Shown one piece after another: positions 1 to 8,199 of a DNA stretch of 64,000 nt; the stretch's first letter is position 1; every line of letters begins with the position of its first letter. The notes below the pieces were generated by a model. It ran no database searches, was not told the DNA's origin, and was given only the letters and a program-made list of their open reading frames with translations. Source of the DNA: Streptomyces laurentii (GTDB taxonomy: Bacteria > Actinomycetota > Actinomycetes > Streptomycetales > Streptomycetaceae); contig AP017424.1 of the NCBI GenBank assembly GCA_002355495.1, positions 6,389,501 through 6,453,500 on the forward strand, read 5' to 3'. The position numbers were made by a program, and so were the translations under genes.

Positions 1-2
1 CG

Positions 3-695
3 CAGCGGCCGGAGCCGGTGCTCGTGCTCACGGAGACGGCGCGCAGCGCGGGGTGTGAGTTCCTGGCCGAGCGGTTCGAGGGGGCCGGGTACTCGGTGAA
101 CTTCCCCCGGCCGCCGCAGGGCACCCGGGAACGGGGCGTGATGATCGTGTCCCGCCTCGCCACGAGCCCGCTCCCGCTGCCCGTGGACTACCTCCCGCAC
201 CGGGTGGCCGCCGTGACCGTCGAGACGAGCACGGGCCCGCTGGAGGTCGTCGGGGTATACGTGCCGTCCCGGGACGCCACGGAGGCGAAGATCACCAGGA
301 AGCGCCGGTTTCTGGAGGGCCTGGCCGCCGTCCTCCCCACCGGGGTTGTCGGCCGCCGCCTGGTCCTCGGGGACTTCAACATCCTGGAACCCGCTCACGT
401 CCCGCGATACCGGATCTTCCAGGAATGGGAGTACGCGTTCTACACCGGCCTCGGTGCGGCCGGGTATCGGGACGCCTTCCGGTTCCTGGCCCCGGACGCC
501 CTGGAGTACTCCTGGGTGGGGCGCACCGGCGACGGCTACCGCTACGACCACGCCCACGTCTCCGGGCCCCTCGCGGCGAGCGTGGAGGGCTGCCGGTACG
601 TGCACGAGCCGCGTACCAACGAGGACCGGCTCACCGACCACTCCGCGCTGACGGTCTCCCTGGCGCTCGCCGCCACGGCACCGCTGGACGTGTGA
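3..695 (+). CDS. Endonuclease/exonuclease/phosphatase family protein, 5' end outside window
   Basis: The reading frame is open to the left edge (codons read RPEPVLVLTET), which matches the RPDVLVLTET stretch near the start of EEP-fold proteins, so the true start lies upstream. Seen: a GDFN motif (LVLGDFNILEP, metal and phosphate contact), a YRYDHAHVS strand and a terminal DHSALTVSL, the D-H pair of the EEP active site. The family (exonuclease III/DNase I-like, also phosphoesterases) cleaves phosphodiester or phosphoester bonds. The substrate cannot be told from the sequence. No signal peptide can be assessed because the N terminus is missing. The downstream gene follows after 71 nt on the same strand. 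The fold assignment is secure, the specific function is not. Confidence 0.8.
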   Translation, partial: QRPEPVLVLTETARSAGCEFLAERFEGAGYSVNFPRPPQGTRERGVMIVSRLATSPLPLPVDYLPHRVAAVTVETSTGPLEVVGVYVPSRDATEAKITRKRRFLEGLAAVLPTGVVGRRLVLGDFNILEPAHVPRYRIFQEWEYAFYTGLGAAGYRDAFRFLAPDALEYSWVGRTGDGYRYDHAHVSGPLAASVEGCRYVHEPRTNEDRLTDHSALTVSLALAATAPLDV

Positions 696-766
696 GACCC
701 GGCCCGGGGCGAGGCCCTGACGCCGGCGCTTTTCTGACCACCTGAACGACAAGAACGGAGATCGAC

Positions 767-1081
767 GTGGACACCACGTGGGACGGCGTGACCCAGCTGC
801 GGAAGTGGCTGGATGACGAGGGCCAGGCCGCGGCCGGTGACGTACGGCTGCTTCGGGTCCTCAAGATCGGGGAGGAGTTCGGTGAAGCCTCCGAGGCCAT
901 CACGGGGGCGCTCGGAGCCAACCCGCGAAAGGGCGCAAGCCACACCTGGACGGACGTGGAGAAGGAACTCGCGGACGTCATCGTGACCGCCATGGTGGCC
1001 CTCTCCACCATCACCCCCGACGCGGAGAAGGTGCTGGAGGCACGTACCCAGGCGCTCCTGGAACGCATCGGCCGGGCCTGA
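767..1081 (+). CDS. MazG-like nucleotide pyrophosphohydrolase domain protein
   Basis: A 104-aa all-alpha protein. It carries the MazG/dUTPase-alpha metal-binding pattern: GEEFGEASE (ExxE) about one third in, then KELADVIVTAM (ExxD) near residue 65-75. Family members hydrolyse (d)NTPs to NMP and pyrophosphate for house-cleaning. The substrate here is unknown. The GTG at 767 is chosen because ACGGAG ends 6 nt upstream. The 10-bp hairpin immediately after the stop looks like its terminator. At this length it is a single-domain MazG-like protein, not the two-domain MazG. Confidence 0.8.
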   Translation: MDTTWDGVTQLRKWLDDEGQAAAGDVRLLRVLKIGEEFGEASEAITGALGANPRKGASHTWTDVEKELADVIVTAMVALSTITPDAEKVLEARTQALLERIGRA

Positions 1082-1082
1082 A

Positions 1083-1110
1083 CCTCGGGCTCGCACGAAG
1101 GAGCCCGAGG
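1083..1110 (+). terminator. Hairpin after MazG-like gene
   Basis: A perfect 10-bp stem, CCTCGGGCTC / GAGCCCGAGG, with an 8-nt loop begins two bases after the MazG-like stop codon. There is no T-tract, as is common for Streptomyces terminators. Confidence 0.7.
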
Positions 1111-1221
1111 AAGTGGGCTGCCGACCCTACAGACCGTCCCGGCCGGGTCCTCTTCGTGGGGCCGGCTTCCAGGCCGGCGCCGGCCTCCACCTCAGTACCG
1201 CGACACACTCAGGCGACGGCA

Positions 1222-1252
1222 GCGGGCCCCGGACTCTCCGTCCGGGGCCCGC
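1222..1252. terminator. GC-rich hairpin in gene-poor stretch
   Basis: A 12-bp perfect stem (GCGGGCCCCGGA and its complement), extendable by one C-G pair to leave a 5-nt loop. It sits in a stretch with no convincing gene on either strand, so its parent transcript is unclear. It could end a read-through transcript from the left or be a relic of a lost gene. Confidence 0.5.
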
Positions 1253-1759
1253 CAGAAGGAGTTGGACCACGTCCCCCGGGGTTCTGCCACCGGTGCAATC
1301 ACTCGTCAGGGTGAAGTCATCCGCCAGGCGCGTCTTCAAGCCAGGCCGCGCGGTCTGATGCCCATGCGGAGCGTTTGCCTCCGGTCGATACCAGTCCGGG
1401 TCGGCATGGCGCGGAGGGGGGAACTCATATGCGAGATGGAGTGAGAGACATGAGACTGCCACCGAGTACTCGCGCGGGTAAGGAGGCCCGGCGGGCCGAG
1501 CGACCTGACACACGTGCCCCCCGTGATGGCGGCCTCCAACGCCAGCCTGAAGCTGCCGTGGCCTTGATGCACCTGTAGTGGCGCTGGGAACTACTGCCAC
1601 CTCTCCATCCAGCGTCCCGCGCCCCCGCTCGTCGAGCGGCGGCGCTTGCGTTGAGTGGGAGATGATCTTGAGGGGTGCATCGGCCTGCATCCGGAGGCAC
1701 TGGAATGCATCCGCCGGTTTCCGGTGCGTCGCAGGGCAGAGGTCATAGAGGGTCTCTGA
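1253..1759. other. Gene-poor stretch
   Basis: Short open frames occur on both strands, but none has a ribosome-binding site plus a recognisable domain. Codon-position GC bias looks inconsistent with a conserved gene. No tRNA, direct repeat or integrase-type site was recognised. Together with the following dehydrogenase remnant this looks like decayed DNA. Confidence 0.5.
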
Positions 1760-1864
1760 CCTGCGGCAACCGACGACCCCTCTTCGATCATGCAGATCTT
1801 CGAGGGGACGAATCAGATCCAGCGCCTGGTGATCAGCCGCGGGCTGATCACCACGGAGAAGTAG
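1760..1864 (+). pseudogene. Acyl-CoA dehydrogenase C-terminal remnant
   Basis: From 1790 the frame reads MQIFEGTNQIQRLVISRGL and ends TTEK-stop at 1862-1864. This is the C-terminal signature of acyl-CoA dehydrogenases (I-Y/F-E-G-T-N-Q-I-Q-R). The intact homologue at 9014-10165 in this window ends IYEGTNQVQRIVMARNLP. An in-frame TGA at 1757-1759 blocks extension upstream, and no dehydrogenase sequence is recognisable before it. The stop is only 10 nt from the convergent P450 stop. Most of the gene has been lost by deletion. Confidence 0.75.
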
Positions 1865-1874
1865 CGGACCGGGG

Positions 1875-3080
1875 TTACCAGGCCACCGGGAGTTCGAGGG
1901 GGAAGCGGCGGATCGTCTCCGTGTCCCAGCGGACCTTTTCCGGGGGGACGGCCAGGCGCAGGGTCGGGAAGCGTTCCAGCAGGCGACCGAAGGCCGCTTC
2001 CAGTTCCGCCATGGCCAGGGGGACCGCGATGCAGCGGTGGCCGCCCCAGCCGAAGGTCATGAACGGGGCGGAGGGGCGGTCGAGGTCGATGGCGTGCGGG
2101 TCCGGGAAGCGCTCAGGGTCGCGGTTCGCCGTCAGGTAGGAGACGTGGACGAAGTCTCCCGCCCGGATCCGCGTCCCGTCCATCTCGATGTCCTCCCGCG
2201 CCACCCGGGGGATGCCGACGCCCTTGCGGAAGGGGATGTAGCGGAGCAGCTCCTCCAGGACCTCCGGCAGGCTCCCGGGCCGGTCCCGGAGGCGTTCCAT
2301 CAACTCGAGGCGGCTCAGCAGGAGATAGGCGATGTTGCTGATCTGGCAGGTGACCGTGTCCTGGCCGCTGAGGGTCAACGTCAGTGCCATGACGGCCAGT
2401 TCCTGGTCGTCGAAGACGTCGTCACCCTCCCTGGCGGCGGCCAGCGCGCTGATGAGGTCCTTCCCGGGCGAGCGCCGCCGCTGTTCGACCAAGGCGCCGA
2501 AGTACGACCGCAGTTCGGCCTTGGCCTTCGCGGCGGTCTCACGCGTCTCGGGTCCGGTGGCGAGCAGCTGGTGCACATACGCCTGCATCCGCGGCCAGTC
2601 GTCCCGGGGGATGCCGAGCAGGTGGAAGATCGTCTGCCGCGGGAACGGGTCCGACAGATGACGCACCAGGTCCGCCGGCTGCCCCCGTGCGGCCATCTCG
2701 TCGAGCAAGTCGTCGGCGAGCCGTACGATCGTGTCCTTCATCGCCTCCACGCGCTGCGGGGTGAAGGCCTGCGACGCGAGGTGCCGCACCCGGCTGCTGT
2801 GCGGAGGGTCCATCACATTGACCGACTCCGGGGACACGATGGGCTCCGGGGTCAGCCTCGGGTAGTCGGTGCCGATGATCCCCGCCCGGCTGAAACGCTG
2901 GTCGGTGGTCACCTGGCGGACCCCGTCGAAGCCGGTGACCAGCCACGCCTCGGCGTCGCCGTACGGCAGACGGAAGCGGGTCAGGGTCTCGAGGTCCATC
3001 AGGCCCGCGAGAGCGGGATCAAAATCCAGTGCCTTGCTGTAGTCGAACGGGCACGTGATCGCCTCATCGCCAGGGGTCAT
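1875..3080 (-). CDS. Cytochrome P450
   Basis: A 401-aa soluble bacterial P450. Seen: I-helix LSGQDT (237-242) with the acid-alcohol pair for O2 activation, the K-helix ExxR in EELLRY (about 277-280), an NRDPERFPDP segment (about 319-328), and the heme loop FGWGGHRC (343-350) with C350 as axial thiolate. The start is the ATG at 3080 because AGGAGAA precedes it by 7 nt, although the frame stays open further upstream. The family performs NAD(P)H-dependent monooxygenation using ferredoxin partners, none of which is adjacent. It resembles CYP105/107-type enzymes in length and layout. The substrate cannot be predicted. Confidence 0.93.
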   Translation of the reverse strand: MTPGDEAITCPFDYSKALDFDPALAGLMDLETLTRFRLPYGDAEAWLVTGFDGVRQVTTDQRFSRAGIIGTDYPRLTPEPIVSPESVNVMDPPHSSRVRHLASQAFTPQRVEAMKDTIVRLADDLLDEMAARGQPADLVRHLSDPFPRQTIFHLLGIPRDDWPRMQAYVHQLLATGPETRETAAKAKAELRSYFGALVEQRRRSPGKDLISALAAAREGDDVFDDQELAVMALTLTLSGQDTVTCQISNIAYLLLSRLELMERLRDRPGSLPEVLEELLRYIPFRKGVGIPRVAREDIEMDGTRIRAGDFVHVSYLTANRDPERFPDPHAIDLDRPSAPFMTFGWGGHRCIAVPLAMAELEAAFGRLLERFPTLRLAVPPEKVRWDTETIRRFPLELPVAW

Positions 3081-3299
3081 GGGGAGTTCTCCTGTCGGCC
3101 GTCCGCCGTCATGTGGGCCCCCTGGCGAGATGGAAGCACGGATGTCCACCGTCACCGCGTCACGTGAGGCCAGGTGGACTAGGAGCCACTTGCGATCGAG
3201 TGAGGGAATCGGGCCCGCCCCCCCACCACCACGCCCGCTCACCCCCGCGTACGGCCCCACCTCCGGGACGAGGTCTCACGGACGGGGTTCAAGGGCGGA

Positions 3300-3938
3300 T
3301 CACGCCCCGCCCGGGGCCTTGTCGCGGATCAGGCAGCTGCTCTTGCCCACCGCGCACAGCCGGCCGTCGGCGTCCACGACCCGGCAGGACGCCAGACCCC
3401 GGTTGCGCCCCAGATGCACGACCTCGGCATCGACCGTGACCGGCCCGGCGATCTCGCGCACCGGGCGCAGGAAGTCCACGTTCAGGTCGAGGGTGACGAT
3501 GTCCTTGTCCGCGGGGACGGCGGAGAGGACCGCGCAGCCGAGCGCCGCGTCCACGACGGTGGACAGGATGCCGCCGGCGAGGAATCCCAGATGGTTCGTG
3601 AAGTGGTCCTGGACCGGCATGGTGAACCGGACCGTCCCGGGGTCGGCCTTGACGACCTCGATCCCGAGGACCTGCGCGACGGGCGGCGCGACGGCCTCGC
3701 CCGTGATCAGCCCACGTAGATACGCCAGGCCGGTCGCGTCGGCCCGGGTGGCGAACAAGGGCCCCTGGTCTCGCCATTGGAGCGTGGCCGTGTGGATGCC
3801 GGGTGTCTCCGCGTTCGCCTGTGCGTCCGCGTCGGCCTTCCCTTCAGCGTCCACAGCAGGCTCCCCGTCCGTGCGTACGTCTGCCTCCGACACGTCGTCC
3901 TTCCCGGCGAGCGCCTCGTGCTCCGGCTGGTGCACCAT
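3300..3938 (-). CDS. PaaI-type hotdog thioesterase
   Basis: A 212-aa protein. Residues ~1-45 are acidic and low-complexity; the hotdog domain covers about 75-205. The signature NHLGFLAGGILSTVVDAALG corresponds to the HGG-(x)-D-x-A-x-G helix of PaaI-like thioesterases, and the C-terminal strand GRLCAVGKSSCLIRD fits the fold. The family hydrolyses acyl- or aryl-CoA thioesters. No clear Shine-Dalgarno sequence precedes the ATG at 3938, so the acidic N-terminal tail may be partly untranslated. It may act on CoA thioesters from the acyl-CoA genes to the right (inference). Confidence 0.8.
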   Translation of the reverse strand: MVHQPEHEALAGKDDVSEADVRTDGEPAVDAEGKADADAQANAETPGIHTATLQWRDQGPLFATRADATGLAYLRGLITGEAVAPPVAQVLGIEVVKADPGTVRFTMPVQDHFTNHLGFLAGGILSTVVDAALGCAVLSAVPADKDIVTLDLNVDFLRPVREIAGPVTVDAEVVHLGRNRGLASCRVVDADGRLCAVGKSSCLIRDKAPGGA

Positions 3939-3968
3939 GACCCGGCCCGGCGCGCGGCCGTCGGCCGG

Positions 3969-4169
3969 TCAGTTCCCGTCCACCACGCGCGGGCGCGCGC
4001 GGCGGATGTCGCGCACGCGTACGAGGACGGTGCCGAGGAAGACCGTCCCCCCGGCGACGAGCCACAGGGCCGGGCCCCCGGCCCGGAACGCGTCGATGGA
4101 GGCGGCCAGGAACAGCGTGCCGGCGACAACGCCGGCGACCGTGAGAAGAGCGGTGATGCGGTGAGCCAC
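3969..4169 (-). CDS. Small two-helix membrane protein
   Basis: A 66-aa protein starting at GTG 4169 (VAHRITALLTVAG). Two hydrophobic segments at about 6-26 and 34-52 are separated by a short polar loop, and the tail is Arg-rich (RVRDIRRARPR), which predicts a cytoplasmic C terminus. It lies between the glutaredoxin-like membrane protein and the thioesterase on the same strand with 30-40 nt gaps, so the three may share a transcript. No family is recognised. Confidence 0.6.
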   Translation of the reverse strand: MAHRITALLTVAGVVAGTLFLAASIDAFRAGGPALWLVAGGTVFLGTVLVRVRDIRRARPRVVDGN

Positions 4170-4210
4170 GCCGCCATCATCGACGAGAAGTCCGCTCAGG
4201 GGAAGGGATC

Positions 4211-4672
4211 TCAGGCGGCGTCCCGGACGTCGCCGCCCGGGTGCGCGGTGAGTCGGGCGCGTACCCACGCCGGGTCGGGGTTGGTGTGCGGCCGGCCCGC
4301 GACCACGACCGTCGGGACGGTCTCGTTCCCGCCGTTCGCCGCCCGCACCACCGCCGCGCCCTCCGGGTCGCGCCAGATGTCGACCCAGTAGGCCCGGCGG
4401 GCGGTACGGCCCAGCCGGAGGCGCAGCCGCAGGCAGTACGTACAGGTGGGCCGCCAGTAGATCACCGGGCGCCCGTCGGCCTCGCTGCGCCGCCGCGCCT
4501 CCGCCGCCCCCGTGGGGCGGGGGAACACCAGCGGCGACTCCACGTAGGCGAGCAGCAGGAACAGCACCGGGATGACGGGGGAGGGCAGGCTCGTATCGCC
4601 GAGGAACAGCGAGGAGGCGGCGAGGGCGCCGCAGAGCACGAGAGCGGCGGGCAGGAGCCAGACACGGATCAT
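4211..4672 (-). CDS. Membrane-anchored glutaredoxin-like protein
   Basis: From the ATG at 4672 the protein has 153 aa: two N-terminal hydrophobic segments (about 3-20 and 29-45), then a thioredoxin-fold domain with the redox motif TCTYC preceded by PVIYWRP, and the cis-proline strand ETVPTVVVAG. This is the mycoredoxin/glutaredoxin layout (CxxC, later TVP). It probably reduces mixed disulfides with the catalytic domain on the cytoplasmic side. The frame extends upstream to 4747 but that part is Arg/Gly-rich and not convincing. No Shine-Dalgarno is visible before 4672, so the start is moderately sure. Confidence 0.72.
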   Translation of the reverse strand: MIRVWLLPAALVLCGALAASSLFLGDTSLPSPVIPVLFLLLAYVESPLVFPRPTGAAEARRRSEADGRPVIYWRPTCTYCLRLRLRLGRTARRAYWVDIWRDPEGAAVVRAANGGNETVPTVVVAGRPHTNPDPAWVRARLTAHPGGDVRDAA

Positions 4673-4941
4673 GACGACGTATCGAAGCAGATGCCCGCCG
4701 CGCCCGGGCCCCGGGGACGGTGTCACGCGCACCGCAAGGCCGGCCACGCGGCTTCACCCCGTACGTGGAGATCGGTGCCGCCGCCGGGGAGTTGGCGGGC
4801 CAGGGCCGGTCGATAGGCTGTGGCGTCGACCGTGCCCGGTCTTCGGTCCCGTGACCGCACCGCCCACAAGGCGCGGCGGGCGGGCCATCCACTCCATCCG
4901 GCGGCCCGACACCCGCCGCCGGGGTACGTACGAGGAGATCC

Positions 4942-5703
4942 ATGGACATCGCAGGTTCCGCCGCGCTCGTCACCGGTGCCGCTTCGGGGCTCGGGGCGGC
5001 CACCGCCGCCGCGCTCGCCGCGAAGGGCACCACCGTCTACGGGCTGGACCTCGACAAGGCGGTCGCCGGTGCCGCCGCCCCGGCCGACGGGGTCACCCTG
5101 ATCGCGGCGGACGTCACCGACGAGGAGCAGGTACGGGCCGCGCTCGCCCGGATCGACGAGGACGGCGCCGAGCTGCGGCTCGCCGTCAACTGCGCCGGGA
5201 TCGCGCCCTCCGCGCGGCTGCTCGGCCGCAAGGGCCCGCACGACCTGGAGCTGTTCCGTACGGTCCTCGACGTCAACCTGGTCGGTACGTTCAACGTGAT
5301 GCGGCTCGCCGCCGAGGCCATCGCCCGCCGCGAGCCGGACGAGAACGGGCAGCGTGGCCTGGTCGTCAACACCGCCTCCATCGCCGCCTTCGAGGGCCAG
5401 GTCGGGCAGATCGCGTACGCCGCCTCCAAGGCGGGCGTCGCGGGCATGACCATCACCGCGGCCCGCGACCTCGCGCAGTACGGCATCCGGGTCGTCACCG
5501 TCGCCCCCGGCATCGTCGACACCCCGATGATGGCCGGGTTCAGCGAGGAGATCCGGGCCGGCCTCGCGGCGGGCGTCACCTTCCCGCAGCGGCTCGCCCG
5601 CCCCGACGAGTACGCCCGCCTGGTCACCATGATCGCCGAGCACGACTACCTCAACGGCGAGACGATCCGGATGGACGGCGCCCTGCGCATGGCCGCCCGC
5701 TGA
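4942..5703 (+). CDS. SDR-family 3-hydroxyacyl-CoA dehydrogenase-like oxidoreductase
   Basis: A 253-aa classical short-chain dehydrogenase. Seen: cofactor loop TGAASGLGAA, the acidic LDLD at the end of beta-2 (NAD preference), NCAGI, catalytic Ser in NTASIAAFEGQ, and YAASK (Tyr-Lys pair). EGQVGQIAYAASK and VAPGIVDTPM resemble type-2 (HSD17B10-like) 3-hydroxyacyl-CoA dehydrogenases, which act in beta-oxidation. GAGGAG lies 6 nt before the ATG. It is followed by a TetR gene whose operator motif also controls acyl-CoA dehydrogenase genes nearby, which supports an acyl-CoA role. The exact substrate is inferred. Confidence 0.88.
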   Translation: MDIAGSAALVTGAASGLGAATAAALAAKGTTVYGLDLDKAVAGAAAPADGVTLIAADVTDEEQVRAALARIDEDGAELRLAVNCAGIAPSARLLGRKGPHDLELFRTVLDVNLVGTFNVMRLAAEAIARREPDENGQRGLVVNTASIAAFEGQVGQIAYAASKAGVAGMTITAARDLAQYGIRVVTVAPGIVDTPMMAGFSEEIRAGLAAGVTFPQRLARPDEYARLVTMIAEHDYLNGETIRMDGALRMAAR

Positions 5704-5748
5704 CCCGTCCGGGCCCCGGACGCGCCACAGCGGACCAAGATCCATTCG

Positions 5749-5763
5749 TGGCACCTAGTGCCG
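5749..5763. promoter_or_regulatory. TetR operator site O1, autoregulatory
   Basis: TGGCACCTAGTGCCG: 5-bp perfect arms GGCAC/GTGCC with a 3-nt spacer, 34 bp before the TetR ATG. A TAGGTT sequence ends 6 nt before that ATG, which would make the transcript leaderless and place this site over the -35 region. The same motif recurs at 6662, 7144 and 10238-10275. Confidence 0.7.
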
Positions 5764-5796
5764 TCGTGCGAGGGATCCGAGTGCTAGGTTCGGGAC

Positions 5797-6513
5797 ATGA
5801 CCAGCCACCCCGCCAAGCCCTCGATGCGTGACTCCCTCGTCGCGGCGGCCTTCCAGCTCTTCCTGGAGCGCGGCTACGAGCAGACGACGATCGACGACAT
5901 CGTCCGCACGGCCGGGGTCGGCCGGAGGTCGTTCTTCCGGTACTTCCCGTCGAAGGAGGACGTGGTCTTCCCCGACCACGAACAGAGCCTCGCCGACATG
6001 ACCGAGTTCCTCGCCGCGAGCGAGGACGGCGACGACCCGCTGCTCCGGGTCTGCGAGGCCACCCGGCTCGTCATGCGGATGTACGCCGAGAACCCCACCT
6101 TCTCCGTCCAGCGCTACCGCCTCACCCGCGAGGTCACCGGGCTGCGCACGTACGAACTCTCCGTCGTGTGGCGGTACGAGAAGACCCTCGGCGACTACCT
6201 GCGCACCCGGTTCGCCGACCGCCGCGACGGCACCCTGCGGGCCAACGTCCTGGCCGCGGCCGTCGTCGCCGCCCACAACCACGCCCTGCGGCACTGGCTG
6301 CGCTCGGGCGGCGAGGGCGACCCGCTGGCCGAGGTGGACCGGGCCCTGGAGTTCGTCCGGGACACCTGGCACCCGGACGCCGTACCCGGCGGCGCGGGCC
6401 CGGGGGCGGCCGGCGAGCGGGAGCCGGACGACGTGGTCGTCGTGATCGCCAAGCGGTCCACGCCGATGTGGCGTGTGGTGCGCGAGGTGGAGGCGAGCCT
6501 CGGCGAGGACTGA
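5797..6513 (+). CDS. TetR-family transcriptional regulator of the acyl-CoA group
   Basis: A 238-aa repressor. The N-terminal HTH spans about residues 12-58: AAFQLFLERGYEQTTIDDIV, then RTAGVGRRSFFRYFPSKEDVVF, the standard TetR recognition helix. The remainder is a helical ligand domain ending in a variable acidic tail. The start at 5797 has no Shine-Dalgarno; a -10-like TAGGTT six bases upstream suggests a leaderless mRNA. Palindromes of the form TGGCACTnAGTGCCA lie at its own promoter, before the OB-fold gene and before the acyl-CoA dehydrogenase operon, so it probably represses these and is released by an acyl-CoA (inference from family and context). Confidence 0.9.
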   Translation: MTSHPAKPSMRDSLVAAAFQLFLERGYEQTTIDDIVRTAGVGRRSFFRYFPSKEDVVFPDHEQSLADMTEFLAASEDGDDPLLRVCEATRLVMRMYAENPTFSVQRYRLTREVTGLRTYELSVVWRYEKTLGDYLRTRFADRRDGTLRANVLAAAVVAAHNHALRHWLRSGGEGDPLAEVDRALEFVRDTWHPDAVPGGAGPGAAGEREPDDVVVVIAKRSTPMWRVVREVEASLGED

Positions 6514-6661
6514 GACGTTCCAGGGCCCGGATATCCCAGGCCCTCGGATCCCTTGGCTCCCCGATCCCCTGGAACTCCAGGGACGGACAAGGCTCCTGCG
6601 GCTCCTCGGACTCCCGGGGATCTCAGTATCGTCACATGAGGGAACTCAGGTCTTTATTTAC

Positions 6662-6676
6662 TGGCACTCAGTGCCA
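6662..6676. promoter_or_regulatory. TetR operator site O2
   Basis: TGGCACTCAGTGCCA: perfect 7-bp arms around one central base, the best copy in the window. It is flanked by AT-rich DNA (TTTATTTA before, TATCTTTG after) that likely forms the promoter of the Zn-ribbon/OB gene starting at 6726. Confidence 0.78.
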
Positions 6677-6725
6677 TATCTTTGCGCCGTGCATGGTTGA
6701 GCCGCCCAGTGCAAGGAGAAGTGTC

Positions 6726-7124
6726 GTGTTCCCCACCGGATCCACGGGCCTGCCGAACGGAACCAGCGCCGTCCTGGCCGATGTCTCGGCCGACGAGTCC
6801 GAGCTCTACTTCCAGCGCTGCCGCTGGTGCAACACCATCGCCTTCCAGCGCCTGCTCTGTCCGACCTGCGGCTCCACCGACCTGGCGCCCGAACTCAGCA
6901 CGGGGGAGGGCGTGATCTCGGTACGGCGCGGGGTCAGCGCCGCCCAGTCCGACCTCTGGCCGGTGCACATGGCCGAGGGGTTCGTGGTGCGCTGCCGGGT
7001 CGACGGCCCGCCGCACGCGGTACGTCCCGGGGTCCGGGTCCGGCTCGCGCAGGACCCCGTCGTCCCGGGCCGCAGGCCGGTCGTCCGGCTCTGCGAAGAG
7101 GCCACGATCGACACCTGGTACTGA
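6726..7124 (+). CDS. Zn-ribbon OB-fold protein (DUF35-like)
   Basis: A 132-aa protein starting at GTG 6726 behind AAGGAGA. A zinc ribbon CRWC...CPTC (about 34-52) is followed by a small OB fold with beta-rich segments (GVISVRRGV, EGFVVRCRVDG, VRVRLAQDP). Such DUF35 proteins usually accompany thiolases or acyl-CoA enzymes and are thought to act as acyl-CoA-binding partners. Here it stands alone, without an adjacent thiolase, under a perfect copy of the TetR operator. A very long perfect hairpin lies just after the stop. Its partner enzyme is probably outside the window. Confidence 0.82.
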   Translation: MFPTGSTGLPNGTSAVLADVSADESELYFQRCRWCNTIAFQRLLCPTCGSTDLAPELSTGEGVISVRRGVSAAQSDLWPVHMAEGFVVRCRVDGPPHAVRPGVRVRLAQDPVVPGRRPVVRLCEEATIDTWY

Positions 7125-7128
7125 GCAC

Positions 7129-7173
7129 GACGGAAGGGGCGTGTGGCACAGAGTGCCACACGCCCCTTCCGTC
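7129..7173. terminator. Bidirectional terminator containing an operator-like core
   Basis: A perfect 21-bp stem (7129-7149 with 7153-7173) and an AGA loop lie between the converging OB-fold gene (stop 7124) and etfA (stop 7205). The apex of the stem reads TGGCACAGAGTGCCA (7144-7158), matching the TetR operator arms exactly. As RNA it should terminate from both sides. As DNA it could also bind the TetR protein. Confidence 0.85.
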
Positions 7174-7204
7174 TTACCGGCCTATCCGCTCACCCTCGAT
7201 CGGG

Positions 7205-8161
7205 TCAGCGGGCGCCGATCTCGTCCGTCAGCTGCGGCAGGACGGCGAACAGGTCGCCGACCACGCCGTAGTCGACCAGGTCGAAGATCGGGGCCTCCGG
7301 GTCCTTGTTGACGGCCACGATCGTCTTCGACGTCTGCATGCCCGCCCGGTGCTGGATCGCGCCGGAGATGCCCGCCGCGATGTACAGCTGCGGCGAGACC
7401 TGCTTGCCGGTCTGGCCGACTTGGTTGGAGTGCGGGTACCAGCCGGCGTCCACCGCGGCGCGGGAGGCGCCGACGGCCGCGCCGAGCGAGTCGGCCAGCT
7501 TCTCGACGACCTCGAAGCCCTCGGCCGCGCCGACGCCGCGGCCGCCGGAGACGACGATCGCCGACTCGGTCAGCTCGGGGCGGCCGGTGGAGACGCGCGG
7601 GGTGCGCGAGACGACCGTGGCGGCGTTGCCGGTGAAGGCGACCGACACGTTCTCGACGGCGCCGGCGGCCGGAGCGGCCTCCGGGGCGGCCGAGTTGGGC
7701 TTGACGGTGATGACCGGCACGCCGTGCGAGACGGTCGACTTCACCTGGTACGAGGCGGCGAACACCGACTGGGTGGCGACCGGGCCGTTCTCGCCGGCCT
7801 CCAGCTCCACCGCGTCCGTGATCAGACCGGAGCCGAGGCGGAGGGCCACGCGTGCGGCGATCTCCTTGCCCTCGCCGGACGAGGTCACGAGGACGGCGGC
7901 GACGCCCTTGTCCTTCGCGATCTGGGTGAGCGCGTCGACCTTCGGCACGACGAGCTGCTCGGTGAACTCGGCGGCGTCCGCGACGTACACGGTCGCCGCG
8001 CCGTACTCGCCGGCCGTCGCGGCGATCGAGGCGGCGGCCTCGCCGGCGCCGAGGACGACCGCGGTCGGCTCGCCGAGCCGGCGGGCCAGCGTGAGCAGTT
8101 CGAGGGCCGGCTTGCGGACCGCACCGTCGGCGTGGTCCACGAGAACCAGGATCTCAGCCAT
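7205..8161 (-). CDS. etfA: Electron transfer flavoprotein alpha subunit
   Basis: A 318-aa protein starting MAEILVLVDHADG. The C-terminal FAD domain shows the ETF-alpha signature: ESAIVVSGGRGVG, GASRAAVDAGWYPHSNQVGQTGKQVSPQLYIAAGISGAIQH (shown here only in outline: SRAAVDAGW, QVGQTGK, YIAAGISG), and VAVNKDPEAPIF. ETF takes electrons from acyl-CoA dehydrogenases and passes them to the quinone pool. It is the third gene of a dehydrogenase-etfB-etfA operon, 38 nt after etfB, with CAGGAGCAAGG just before the ATG. Confidence 0.97.
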   Translation of the reverse strand: MAEILVLVDHADGAVRKPALELLTLARRLGEPTAVVLGAGEAAASIAATAGEYGAATVYVADAAEFTEQLVVPKVDALTQIAKDKGVAAVLVTSSGEGKEIAARVALRLGSGLITDAVELEAGENGPVATQSVFAASYQVKSTVSHGVPVITVKPNSAAPEAAPAAGAVENVSVAFTGNAATVVSRTPRVSTGRPELTESAIVVSGGRGVGAAEGFEVVEKLADSLGAAVGASRAAVDAGWYPHSNQVGQTGKQVSPQLYIAAGISGAIQHRAGMQTSKTIVAVNKDPEAPIFDLVDYGVVGDLFAVLPQLTDEIGAR

Positions 8162-8199
8162 GATTCCTTGCTCCTGAGGGATGGTGACGGTGGGGTGGA

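Noticed and set aside
1222..1252. Integrase attachment site or tRNA fragment
   Set aside because: Only a GC hairpin is visible; no tRNA fold, no duplicated core and no integrase in the window.
1375..1578. Short plus-strand frame in the gene-poor region
   Set aside because: No ribosome-binding site, no recognisable domain, and GC by codon position does not favour it.
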